From positions 2,169-43,034 of the forward strand of contig CADEDJ010000025.1 of assembly GCA_902826055.1 (NCBI GenBank): a stretch of DNA of 40,866 nt, in the 5' to 3' direction. Both the position numbers and the translations under genes were made by a program. This document shows, piece after piece, positions 18,299 to 26,303 of this stretch. A model generated the notes under the pieces. That model was not told the origin of the DNA and did no database searches. It saw only the letters and a list, made by a program, of their open reading frames with translations. This DNA comes from an uncultured Nitrosomonas sp. Its GTDB lineage: Bacteria > Pseudomonadota > Gammaproteobacteria > Burkholderiales > Nitrosomonadaceae. The stretch's first letter is position 1; each line of letters starts with the position of its first letter.

Positions 18299-20589
18299 TT
18301 ATGTTCTCCTGCAACACTATGTTCGGCAATTGGAACAAATCCGCGATCTTCAGTATCCACATTACGTACCTGAGCCTGGTACAGACGATAATAAAAACCT
18401 TCACGCGCCATTAATTCTGCGTGATTGCCGATTTCAACAATGCTGCCACGATCAAGAACAATCAGTCGATTGGCTTCCCGCAAGGTCGATAAGCGATGTG
18501 CAATTGCAATTGTAGTTCGACCGCGCACCAAATTATCCAGAGCTTCCTGAATATCTTTCTCTGTAGTTGTATCCACCGACGATGTGGCTTCGTCCAATAT
18601 CAAAATACGTGGATTAATCAATAATGCACGAGCAATTGAGATACGTTGACGCTCACCACCGGAAAGTGCCTGCCCACGTTCGCCAACCAATGAATCGTAT
18701 CCATGCGGCAGACGTAATATAAATTCATGGGCATGCGCAGCGCGAGCTGCTGACACAATTTCAGAGGGCGTTGCATCCGGCTTACCATAAGCAATATTTT
18801 CCGCAATAGTGCCATAAAACAGAAATGGTTCTTGAAGCACTAAACCAATATGTTTGCGATACTCAGCAATCGGTAGCGAGCGGATATCATGCCCGTCGAT
18901 CAGAATCGTGCCTTCACTTACATCATAGAAACGGCAAATTAAATTTACCAAAGTACTTTTCCCTGAACCGCTATGTCCGACTAAACCGATCATTTCACCG
19001 GGTTTAATAACGAGATTGATGTCACTAGTAATCCTGCGCGTTCCATAGCGAAAACCTACATTTCGCAATTCAATCTGACCTTGTACTGTAGCTAGATGAA
19101 CAGGATTGGCAGATTCTGGAACACTGGAAATATGATCCAAAATATCAAATATACGTTTAGTTCCAGCAGCGGCCTTCTGTGTAATGGAAACAATACGGCT
19201 CATCGAATCCAATCTGATATAAAACCGGCCAATATAAGCAAGAAAAGCTGTAAGCACTCCGACCGTAATTTCATCTTTAGAGATCTGCCAGATTCCAAAT
19301 ATCCATACAATCAGCAAACCAACTTCAGTCAGCAATGTAACCGTTGGTGTAAATAATGACCAAAGCTTATTTACACGATCATTAATTTGCAAATTTCTTT
19401 GATTTGCGGCATAAAAACGCGCAGATTCTCTTTTTTCTTGCGCAAAAGCCTTAATCACCCGAATACCAGGAATTGTATCCGCCAACACATTATTAACCTC
19501 AGCCCAAATCCGATCAACCTTCTCAAAACCAATGCGCAGCCGATCACGAACCAGATGAATTAACCAGGCAATAATTGGCAATGGCACAAGGGTCACCAAT
19601 GCCAACGAGGGATTAATTGATATCAAAATCATGGCAGTCATCGCAATCATGATGACATCAGTAGCAAAATCAAGTAAATGCAAAGAGAGAAAAAGATTTA
19701 TTCGATCTGTCTCAGCGCCTATGCGTGCCATCAAATCTCCGGTCCGCTTACCACCGAAATATTCCTGCGAAAGATTAAGTAAGTGTTCATAAGTTGTAGT
19801 GCGCAGATCGGCACCAATCCGCTCAGATACAAGCGCCAACATATAAGTTCTCGCCCATCCCAGTATCCAAGCCAGAATTGATGCACCTAGCAACCCCGAA
19901 AGGTACAATGCCACTAATTCGTTATTGATTGGCTGACCATTTTGATAAGGTATCAGTACATTATCCATTAACGGCATAGTCAAGTAGGGCGGCACCAATG
20001 TTGCAGCCGTGCTGCATAAGGTCAACAGAAATCCGATCAACAGGCGTCCCTTATAAGGCTTTGCAAAACGCCAGAGTCGCAGTAATGTCCATGTAGGCGG
20101 TGGAGCATGGCTTTGTTTTTCACAAACTGGGCAATCATTTTGTCCATTAGGCATAATGGCCCCACAGTTTGGACATTGAACAACCGTATCTGCTGCTTGA
20201 GATAGCTCGCCAGCAAGGTGACAATCAAGTTGCTGTGCAAAGGATTCAATCAATCGATTAACTGCTCTGTCGCTTCTTACGCGGTAACGCCAAGACATGA
20301 GCTGCGAATGTGCATCTAACAGTTCCAAGCACCCAATCCCAGCATAATCTCGTTGTGTCAGTAACAAGCCTTGCCGATAACACCAACTTTGCCAAACTTC
20401 ATTGGCATACATTTTAGTCAGTAGGCGTTGATTGGTAACAATTACAATACCTTTAGAAAAGTGTAGCTGCGAATCAAGATCAGTTTCAATCCACGCAAGC
20501 ACATTTTCTTCGTCGTTTAATTGTAGCGCAAGTACTTCATCCCAACTTTGGGGGAAATTATTATTCGATGAATTATAGAGTTGCTGCAT
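18295..20589 (-). CDS. ABC exporter with N-terminal PH-like region and zinc ribbon, cyanophycin-associated
   Basis: Inner-membrane half-transporter, 764 residues. Residues ~18-125 resemble a bacterial PH-like fold (ENVLAWIETDLD, IVIVTNQRLL). Residues 139-156 form a zinc ribbon, C139xxC142 and C153xxC156. Then come a six-helix type-1 exporter domain (about 170-460) and an ATPase with Walker A GHSGSGKST (537-545), signature LSGGE (641-645), Walker B ILILDEA (661-667) and the switch His in AIAHRLS. All ATPase residues are present, so it should be active as a homodimer. The substrate is unknown; the family co-occurs with cphA, but export of cyanophycin or its dipeptide is not shown. It is the first gene of the likely four-gene minus-strand operon. 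Confidence 0.92.
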   Translation of the reverse strand: MQQLYNSSNNNFPQSWDEVLALQLNDEENVLAWIETDLDSQLHFSKGIVIVTNQRLLTKMYANEVWQSWCYRQGLLLTQRDYAGIGCLELLDAHSQLMSWRYRVRSDRAVNRLIESFAQQLDCHLAGELSQAADTVVQCPNCGAIMPNGQNDCPVCEKQSHAPPPTWTLLRLWRFAKPYKGRLLIGFLLTLCSTAATLVPPYLTMPLMDNVLIPYQNGQPINNELVALYLSGLLGASILAWILGWARTYMLALVSERIGADLRTTTYEHLLNLSQEYFGGKRTGDLMARIGAETDRINLFLSLHLLDFATDVIMIAMTAMILISINPSLALVTLVPLPIIAWLIHLVRDRLRIGFEKVDRIWAEVNNVLADTIPGIRVIKAFAQEKRESARFYAANQRNLQINDRVNKLWSLFTPTVTLLTEVGLLIVWIFGIWQISKDEITVGVLTAFLAYIGRFYIRLDSMSRIVSITQKAAAGTKRIFDILDHISSVPESANPVHLATVQGQIELRNVGFRYGTRRITSDINLVIKPGEMIGLVGHSGSGKSTLVNLICRFYDVSEGTILIDGHDIRSLPIAEYRKHIGLVLQEPFLFYGTIAENIAYGKPDATPSEIVSAARAAHAHEFILRLPHGYDSLVGERGQALSGGERQRISIARALLINPRILILDEATSSVDTTTEKDIQEALDNLVRGRTTIAIAHRLSTLREANRLIVLDRGSIVEIGNHAELMAREGFYYRLYQAQVRNVDTEDRGFVPIAEHSVAGEHK

Positions 20590-20958
20590 TCACTAAGCTG
20601 CGAAAGAAAGTAAGAATTTTCTAAGAAGAAGTAAAAATGAAAGAGAGTACTGCTTGTACGGTTAATCTTCTTAATTTTCCATGAGATATATATGTGCCAG
20701 CATTATTTAATGCTATTTAATTCAATAGATGTCTTTTATGACTTGCAGTAATTGCTCAATACTAATATCAATGCCGTTGATCTTGTCGCGTTTATCAACA
20801 GGTAATTTTGAATTTTTAAGCGCTTACTTATAAGAATGGATGGACTGCAACTTCGTACGTGTGATTTGAATACTATTACCCACAAAAAACCGCTTTAAGG
20901 CAGCAACGTACGTCCCAATTAATGCTATCTTAGCGAAAAATAAAAGCAATCCAACAAC
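20590..20958. other. 369-base gap between the DUF3619 gene and the ABC exporter
   Basis: No intact gene is seen. On the minus strand, positions 20958-20722 continue the frame of the DUF3619 gene (listed separately). The remainder, 20590-20721, is A+T-rich and is where a promoter for the cyanophycin operon would lie; no convincing -35/-10 pair or terminator hairpin could be picked by eye. Confidence 0.5.
20722..20958 (-). pseudogene. Possible gene remnant in frame with the DUF3619 gene
   Basis: After the TAA of the DUF3619 gene (20959-20961) the same frame runs for about 43 codons to a TAA at 20824-20826, then 33 more to a TGA at 20722-20724. The first part begins with a hydrophobic stretch (VVGLLLFFAKIALIGTYVAA) followed by basic residues, like a membrane segment. 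The second ends as a helical acidic/basic tail (DISIEQLLQVIKDIY). The composition looks coding-like rather than random, but no start codon context or family is recognised. It could be the decayed end of a longer DUF3619 protein or of a lost neighbour such as the DUF3106 gene often found here. Chance is also possible. Confidence 0.3.
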
Positions 20959-21579
20959 TTATTTGCTAGTGCCCAACAATTCATCCGTCCCATTATCGAT
21001 TTGAACATTTATCGATAAATCACTAGTCAGTTCAGGTTCGTTCTCAATACTAGTTCCCTCTGACACATCATGATCCAATTCAGGTTCTTCATTAATAAGA
21101 ATATCCGTTGACAAACCATCGCCATTTTCAGATTCATTATCAATATCAACATCTGCCGATACATCATCAACCAGTTCAGATTCATTATCGATATAAGCCT
21201 CTATAGATAAATCATCCATCAGTTCTTGCTCATTATCACCAGTTGTCACTGTAGATAAATCATCAACCAGCACTGTGTCATCTATAGATGATCTACTTTT
21301 TTCTAGAAATTGCCAATAAGTAGTTGATACTAAGGCAAAAGCAAACAGCATTATCAAAAGCCAGATCAATTTTCCGGTATAAAAATGAAAATGCGAGTCA
21401 TGCTCACCATAAATGGAAGCACCATTACCTGAATTAATGATCTCAAATGTAGGCTGGCAATTTTCCAAAGCCGCTCGACGCGCACATTGCAATCGATACA
21501 GTGTGCTTTGCTTAATATTCTCGTTCGCACTGACATCTAATAGCTTGGCAATTCCTTTTCCTAATTCTTGCTCGTTCAT
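20959..21579 (-). CDS. DUF3619 family membrane protein with acidic 16-residue repeats
   Basis: A 206-residue protein encoded directly after an ECF sigma factor with a four-base overlap. The N-terminal ~65 residues match the DUF3619 pattern (LGKGIAKLLDVSA, then RLQCARRAAL), followed by one membrane segment at about 70-91. The C-terminal 115 residues are strongly acidic and consist of six tandem 16-residue units (103-198), each around an xDDLS or xDDVS core and a DNE/ENE core. With the N-terminus in the cytoplasm, the repeats would lie outside the membrane. DUF3619 proteins I know of are shorter, about 130 residues, so the repeat tail is an addition. By position and topology it could act as an anti-sigma factor, but this is inference. 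Confidence 0.75.
   Translation of the reverse strand: MNEQELGKGIAKLLDVSANENIKQSTLYRLQCARRAALENCQPTFEIINSGNGASIYGEHDSHFHFYTGKLIWLLIMLFAFALVSTTYWQFLEKSRSSIDDTVLVDDLSTVTTGDNEQELMDDLSIEAYIDNESELVDDVSADVDIDNESENGDGLSTDILINEEPELDHDVSEGTSIENEPELTSDLSINVQIDNGTDELLGTSK
20986..21273 (-). repeat. Six tandem 48-base units coding acidic 16-residue repeats
   Basis: Residues 103-118, 119-134, 135-150, 151-166, 167-182 and 183-198 of the DUF3619 protein align without gaps, for example ELMDDLSIEAYIDNES, ELVDDVSADVDIDNES and ELTSDLSINVQIDNGT. The first and fourth units are the most diverged. Asp and Glu dominate and only two positions are strongly hydrophobic. The DNA copies are diverged, so this is an old duplication kept at protein level rather than a fresh slippage repeat. 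Confidence 0.85.
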
Positions 21580-22151
21580 AATTTAACTCCTTTTTCTCTG
21601 AGTATCGAAGCTAACGTATGAGTCGCCCTTGAACAGTGTGTTTTTACACTTCCTTCGGAACAATTCATGATCTCCGCTGTTTCCGTCACACTCATTTCTT
21701 CCCAATAACGCAGTATAAATGCTTCACGTTGACGCGCAGGAAGAATTTTTATTGCATTTTCTATTAAATCAATTAACTGTGCCTTCTCAAGTTGAGTTTC
21801 AGGTTGATTGGATTCTTGCTTGATCTGTAAAGTTTCCAAAATATCAAAGTCTTCCTGATTTTTATCTTGATCATTGGGAATAAGTGCAGAAAAAAGTGTA
21901 GACCATAGAGATCGAACCTTCTGTCGACGATAATAATCGCGAATAGTGTTCTGTAGAATGCGTTGATATAACAATGGCAGTTCTTCAACCGGCTTCGCAG
22001 CATATTTTGCCGTAAGTTTCATCATGGAATCTTGAATGATATCTAACGCTGCATGTTCATCATGAACAGCAAATAAAGCTTGCTTATATGCACGTCTCTC
22101 AATTTCAATTAGAAAATCTGAAAGTTCTTCTCGAGTAGCCAGAATTGCCAA
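21576..22151 (-). CDS. ECF-type sigma-70 family RNA polymerase sigma factor
   Basis: A 191-residue sigma factor with region 2 at about 20-90 (AVHDEHAALDIIQDSMMKL, then YQRILQNTIRDYYRRQ) and region 4 at about 130-182 (LPARQREAFILRYWEEMS, then the helix-turn-helix TETAEIMNCSEGSVKTH). Region 3 is missing, which marks the ECF group. It overlaps the DUF3619 gene by four bases. In betaproteobacteria this sigma/DUF3619 pair is a recurrent arrangement of unknown signal. All genes downstream on this strand to 12849 run in the same direction, so control of the cyanophycin cluster is possible but not shown. A long A+T-rich leader precedes it. Confidence 0.92.
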   Translation of the reverse strand: MAILATREELSDFLIEIERRAYKQALFAVHDEHAALDIIQDSMMKLTAKYAAKPVEELPLLYQRILQNTIRDYYRRQKVRSLWSTLFSALIPNDQDKNQEDFDILETLQIKQESNQPETQLEKAQLIDLIENAIKILPARQREAFILRYWEEMSVTETAEIMNCSEGSVKTHCSRATHTLASILREKGVKL

Positions 22152-22428
22152 CCTTTACTTTAGGTAATTTAACGTAATTAAGAAAGTTTAGGCTAACATG
22201 TGTAAAATTTTTGTAAAATACAAAAAATTCGCCAAGAAAATTACATATTTTATGCGTAACCATGTAACTTAAGCACGATTCATTACATTAGCATATCATT
22301 TTAAATCATGTAATCAAGTAAATAGCCTGTTTAAAACAGTGCAACTTTGCAACTGCTCCAGTATAATATTTTGTAAAACAAATAATCATATATAGTACCT
22401 ATTCCATTTGATCAAATACGTTTCTTTT
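22152..22428. promoter_or_regulatory. Divergent promoter region of the sigma factor and yacG, with repeated CATGTAA
   Basis: The region is very A+T-rich. CATGTAA occurs at 22261-22267 and 22307-22313, with related TTACAT at 22241-22246 and 22283-22288. TGTAAAA is repeated at 22201-22207 and 22212-22218, one helical turn apart. Such spacing could reflect operator sites or an autoregulated ECF promoter, but in A+T-rich DNA these could also be chance. No gene is seen here. Confidence 0.35.
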
Positions 22429-22635
22429 ATGTATAAACTCACAGTCGGCTGCCCCCAATGTGGCAATAAGGTAATTTGGGAAGCAAATAATCAGTTTCGT
22501 CCGTTCTGTTCCGAACGATGTAAGTTGAATGATTTGTCGCAATGGGCGCAAGAATCTTATCGAATCCCGCAATCAGATAATGATTATGAACATCACGAAG
22601 CAACCGAATCATTGCTTAATCAATCGATTGATTAA
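22429..22635 (+). CDS. yacG: DNA gyrase inhibitor YacG
   Basis: Small zinc protein of 68 residues that in E. coli binds GyrB and blocks DNA binding by gyrase. The zinc site is CPQC near residue 8, then CSERC about 15 residues later, followed by NDLSQWAQESYRIP, the family signature. I place the start at ATG 22429, which gives MYKLTVGCPQCG; the frame is open further back to a TTG at 22408 but the extra seven residues are not family-like. It normally follows zapD directly; the separation is discussed in the findings. Confidence 0.93.
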   Translation: MYKLTVGCPQCGNKVIWEANNQFRPFCSERCKLNDLSQWAQESYRIPQSDNDYEHHEATESLLNQSID

Positions 22636-22993
22636 AAGAATATAGCACTGCAGCGTATGCAAGCCAATCAGATCAAGCGTATAAGAGCGACCGTAAAATA
22701 TATTATATAAATTTTCGGCTTCGAAAGAGTTGAAGTTGATCTCACTGAGCAATTAAACAAATTACGACAACATTATCGGCTGCTGATATCTTTGCAGAAA
22801 GCAAAACGCTTACGTTAATTCTTTGTTCTACATTAGGAAGAGTATCACTTTTTGTTAGTGATCCCGATTAAGTATCCTTTATGTGCGTAGCGGCCAAGGC
22901 GAGCAGCAGAAATAACATTGTTGTGTGTATCTAACCATACCCCATTATTTCTCAATGAATTCACACAAAACTTATCTCAACAAATAGAGAGAT
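22636..22993. other. 358-base gap between convergent yacG and the Nudix gene
   Basis: No intact gene is seen. A short plus-strand stretch at 22711-22818 between two stops reads like coding sequence (VEVDLTEQLNKLRQHYRLL, then LQKAKRLR) but has no start and no family I recognise. It may be a remnant. The rest, 22819-22993, shows nothing I can name; no clear terminator hairpin is visible. Confidence 0.4.
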
Positions 22994-23968
22994 CTAATTT
23001 GCTATTCCGCGCATCATCGCAATACCATGCGCCCCCATTTCCTGGGCAATTGGTAAATCTTCCAAACATAATCCTCCCAAGGCATATACCGGCATTGAAC
23101 AACCAAAAATCAGCATAGAAAACTTCTTCCAGCCCAATGATGAAGCTCTGGAATGACTATGCGTAGGCTGCACTGGTCCCAATACAACGAAATCAAGCCC
23201 GAGTTGCTCGGCTGCAAAAAGTTCTTCAGCATTGTGGCAAGAAGCACTACAGAGTCCGTATTCTGCCTTCGGGCGAGATGACATGGTCATCAATTGCGAT
23301 GAAGTAAAATGTACCCCATCGGCACCAATTTTGTAGGTCAACTCCGGATCGCCATTGATCATTACTTTTGCTTGATGCGCATGCGCAAGCGCTAATACTT
23401 GCTGTGAGAATTTCCACAGCTTATCCGGTGCCATTTGTTTCTCGCGGACTTGCAGCAAACGTAAACCACCCTCCATCGCCTGTTCAATTTGTTCCAGCGC
23501 TGATTCGATGCCAATTTCATTAGCACGTGTAATCGCATAAATTGGTGGTAGTAATAACGACTGTATGATGGGGCCATTTGCAGGCAATATCGGAGAGACT
23601 TCAACTCGATGTGGAAATTGCCAAAACAATTCTTGTTTTTCCCTGGGTAGCAACCTGCCTTCCCACTTCATTACACGAAAAAAATGCAGTCTAACTGTTG
23701 CATGTGAATAAGTAAAAATACGGGTTATCCAGGGATAGGCGACTCGAACTTGAATTCCCAATTCTTCCCACAATTCGCGATCTAGCGCGTGCAATAACGA
23801 TTCATCTTTTTCGACTTTGCCACCCGGAAATTCCCAGTAACCGGAATATATTTTTCCTAGAGGCCTTCGCGTCAATAAAAACTGGCCATCCGCTTGTATA
23901 ATGACAGCCGCGACGACTTCAACAATCGAAGCCGGCGCAACGGTAGATGGAATAAATAAATTATTCAC
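22994..23968 (-). CDS. Nudix hydrolase fused to a thiamine-phosphate-synthase-like domain
   Basis: A 324-residue fusion. Residues 15-130 are a MutT-type Nudix domain with a perfect box at 50-72 (G50, E56, R64-E65, E68-E69, G71), predicted to hydrolyse oxidised nucleotides such as 8-oxo-dGTP. Residues ~133-324 form a TIM-barrel like ThiE/TenI (YAITRANEIG, RLLQVREK, GADGVHFTS, FVVLGPVQPTHSH, YALGGL). The fusion is well known in gamma- and betaproteobacteria near secA, yacG or argJ. The ThiE-like half probably does not make thiamine phosphate by itself; its role is uncertain. The ATPase gene upstream overlaps its start by four bases. Confidence 0.93.
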   Translation of the reverse strand: MNNLFIPSTVAPASIVEVVAAVIIQADGQFLLTRRPLGKIYSGYWEFPGGKVEKDESLLHALDRELWEELGIQVRVAYPWITRIFTYSHATVRLHFFRVMKWEGRLLPREKQELFWQFPHRVEVSPILPANGPIIQSLLLPPIYAITRANEIGIESALEQIEQAMEGGLRLLQVREKQMAPDKLWKFSQQVLALAHAHQAKVMINGDPELTYKIGADGVHFTSSQLMTMSSRPKAEYGLCSASCHNAEELFAAEQLGLDFVVLGPVQPTHSHSRASSLGWKKFSMLIFGCSMPVYALGGLCLEDLPIAQEMGAHGIAMMRGIAN

Positions 23969-24846
23969 AATCTATCGGAAATACCAATCGATTTTTGTCT
24001 GCCTGCCAAATCTCGCGCAAATTGCCAAGCTACTCGACCACTGCGCGAACCGCGCTCCAATGCCCATTGCAAAGCTTCAGTGCGTATTAGTGCAGTCATC
24101 TCATTGATACCGAAATAAGCCAGCCAATAGCACACGATTTCTAGATAATGATCCTGGTCAAAAGGATAAAACGATACCCATAAACCAAAACGTTCCGACA
24201 AAGAAATTTTTTCCTCGATTGCTTCACTTGGATGCACTTCCTCACCAACGTGCCGCGTATCAAGATTATCGCGCATAAACTCCGGTACCATATGGCGCCG
24301 GTTGGAGGTTGCATAAATTAGGACATTATCGGACACTGTAGCAATCGAGCCATCCAGTACCACTTTAAGTGCTTTATATCCTGGTTCATTAGATTCAAAA
24401 GATAAATCATCACAAAATAAAACAAAACGCTCCGGACGCCGGTAAATTTTTTCTACAATATCATGCAGATCAACAAGATGGTGTTTTTCAACCTCAATCA
24501 CGCGCAATCCTTCGTTAGCATATTTATTCAATAATGCCTTGATCAATGAAGATTTGCCGGTACCACGTGCACCCGTCAATAGCACATTGTTGGCCGAAAA
24601 TCCCCACACAAATTGCTGTGTGTTTTGGTCAATGCGCTGTTTCTGATCGTCAATCCCACGCAAGGCATCGAGCGTTATACGGTCGGGGTGAGTCACTGAT
24701 TGAATATAACCAACATGACCTTGCCTACGCCAGCGGAAAGCTGTTGCTGCCTGCCAATCAGGCTCTGGCTGCATGGATGGAAAGAGTTTTTCCACGTGAT
24801 CGAGCAATCTATCGACTCGATCACAAAGCTGATTGAAATCATTCAT
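23965..24846 (-). CDS. AAA-family ATPase, DUF815 type
   Basis: A 293-residue cytoplasmic P-loop ATPase. Walker A is GARGTGKSS at 92-100 and Walker B is FVLFCDDLSF at 141-150; a sensor-like YATSNRRHMVP follows, and the C-terminus has the SGRVAWQFARDLAGR segment typical of DUF815. The biochemical role is not known to me. It lies between argJ (9 bases upstream of its start) and the Nudix/ThiE fusion (four-base overlap), an arrangement repeated in many betaproteobacteria, so the three genes form one operon. Confidence 0.9.
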   Translation of the reverse strand: MNDFNQLCDRVDRLLDHVEKLFPSMQPEPDWQAATAFRWRRQGHVGYIQSVTHPDRITLDALRGIDDQKQRIDQNTQQFVWGFSANNVLLTGARGTGKSSLIKALLNKYANEGLRVIEVEKHHLVDLHDIVEKIYRRPERFVLFCDDLSFESNEPGYKALKVVLDGSIATVSDNVLIYATSNRRHMVPEFMRDNLDTRHVGEEVHPSEAIEEKISLSERFGLWVSFYPFDQDHYLEIVCYWLAYFGINEMTALIRTEALQWALERGSRSGRVAWQFARDLAGRQKSIGISDRL

Positions 24847-24855
24847 GGGGTTTCG

Positions 24856-26082
24856 TTAACTGCGATAACTTGCATTAATCTTGACGTAGTCGTAAGAAAA
24901 ATCACACGTCCATACCGTAGTAGAAGCTTCTCCGCGGTTGAGCACAACACGAATGGTAATCTCGGATTGATTCATCACGCGTTGCCCATCTTCTTCACGG
25001 TAATTGGACGCTCTACCGCCAAATTCCGCAACCAGCACATTATCCAGATAAAGTCTGATATCGTTTACCTCCAGATCTTCAACGCCGGCATAACCAACTG
25101 CAGCTAAAATCCTTCCCAGATTCGGATCGGAGGCAAAAAAAGCGGTTTTAATCAATGGCGAATGTGCAATGGCATAAGCAACTTTGGCACATTCGTCCGC
25201 ATCTCTACCAGCATCCACTTGCACGGTTATAAACTTTGTCGCCCCCTCACCATCGCGCACGATCATTTTCGCCAATTCTGCAGCAACAGTGGTTACGGCT
25301 TCTTGTAGCTGGCCAAATTCCACGCTCATTTGACTGATAATTTCCTGGTGTCCCGCTTTGCCAGTTGCCATGACAATAAATGCATCATTGGTTGATGTAT
25401 CGCCATCGACTGTAATACGGTTAAATGAATGATCTGCCGCAGATTGCACCAATTTCTGCAATAAGTTTCGAGTGATAGCCGCATCGGTTGCAATATAGCC
25501 TAACATTGTCGCCATATTCGGTCGAATCATACCGGAACCCTTGGCAATACCAGTAACCGTCACTGTCTTACCACCAATCAGCACTTGCCGCGATACCGCC
25601 TTCGGCACAATATCCGTAGTCATAATCGCCTGCGCTGCGTTAAACCAATTATCCACTTTACAATCGGCTACAGCGGCAGGCAATCCGGCAACAATTTTGT
25701 CCAGCGGTAGCGGTTCCATAATCACTCCGGTAGAAAATGGCAAAACTTGTTGCGTGGTACAACCTAATAATCTGGCCAATTCAGAACAAGTGGCCAGCGC
25801 ATGTTGAATCCCCGCTTCGCCCGTTCCCGCATTGGCATTACCCGTATTCACAACTAGTGCACGAATAGAAGATTGTGTCAGATGCTGCTTCGCAACCATC
25901 ACGGGCGCCGCACAAAATCGGTTTTGAGTAAATACACCAACCACTTGCGTACCTTCATCTAGCAGCATCACGAGCAAATCCTTACGACCCGGCTTTTTAA
26001 TACCAGCTTCGGCAATACCCAAGATTACCCCATTAATCGATAATAGTTGCTCGGGAAGTAACGTAGGAATGTTAACGGGCAT
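24856..26082 (-). CDS. argJ: Bifunctional ornithine acetyltransferase / N-acetylglutamate synthase
   Basis: Transfers the acetyl group from N-acetylornithine to glutamate, closing the cyclic arginine pathway, and in many bacteria also makes N-acetylglutamate from acetyl-CoA. The protein self-cleaves before the nucleophilic Thr in the motif NMATMLGY, which is present in the sequence [33 protein letters not shown] and the [12 protein letters not shown] segment are also visible. I start at ATG 26082 (408 residues); a TTG six bases earlier is in frame. The gene supplies arginine, a substrate for cyanophycin made by the cluster at 12849-20589, though the two are on separate transcripts. Confidence 0.97.
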   Translation of the reverse strand: MPVNIPTLLPEQLLSINGVILGIAEAGIKKPGRKDLLVMLLDEGTQVVGVFTQNRFCAAPVMVAKQHLTQSSIRALVVNTGNANAGTGEAGIQHALATCSELARLLGCTTQQVLPFSTGVIMEPLPLDKIVAGLPAAVADCKVDNWFNAAQAIMTTDIVPKAVSRQVLIGGKTVTVTGIAKGSGMIRPNMATMLGYIATDAAITRNLLQKLVQSAADHSFNRITVDGDTSTNDAFIVMATGKAGHQEIISQMSVEFGQLQEAVTTVAAELAKMIVRDGEGATKFITVQVDAGRDADECAKVAYAIAHSPLIKTAFFASDPNLGRILAAVGYAGVEDLEVNDIRLYLDNVLVAEFGGRASNYREEDGQRVMNQSEITIRVVLNRGEASTTVWTCDFSYDYVKINASYRS

Positions 26083-26250
26083 AATCAATCATCAGCGTCA
26101 TGTTAAATAGCACTATGCTACCTCATCTTTTACGATATTTTGCAAAATTCTAATATCGTTTAAGTAAGATTTGAAAAACTAAAGTAGCTAAAATCAATGG
26201 AGATAGTAAAAGGGACAAATTGAGTGCCACGCTATATAAATTCGCCAATA

Positions 26251-26278
26251 AAAAAACCCCGGTAATCCGGGGTTTTTT
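26251..26278 (-). terminator. Rho-independent terminator of the cold-shock gene
   Basis: A perfect 12-base inverted repeat, AAAAAACCCCGG then loop TAAT then CCGGGGTTTTTT, lies 26 bases after the stop of the cold-shock gene. The stem has six G-C pairs followed by a U-tract when read on either strand, so it can act in both directions. It separates the cold-shock gene from the argJ operon, which reads the same way. Confidence 0.95.
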
Positions 26279-26303
26279 TATTTAATACGCGTAAAGCTCG
26301 AAT

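Noticed and set aside
24700..25107. Plus-strand frame of 135 codons over the ATPase and argJ junction
   Set aside because: Antisense shadow of two conserved genes.
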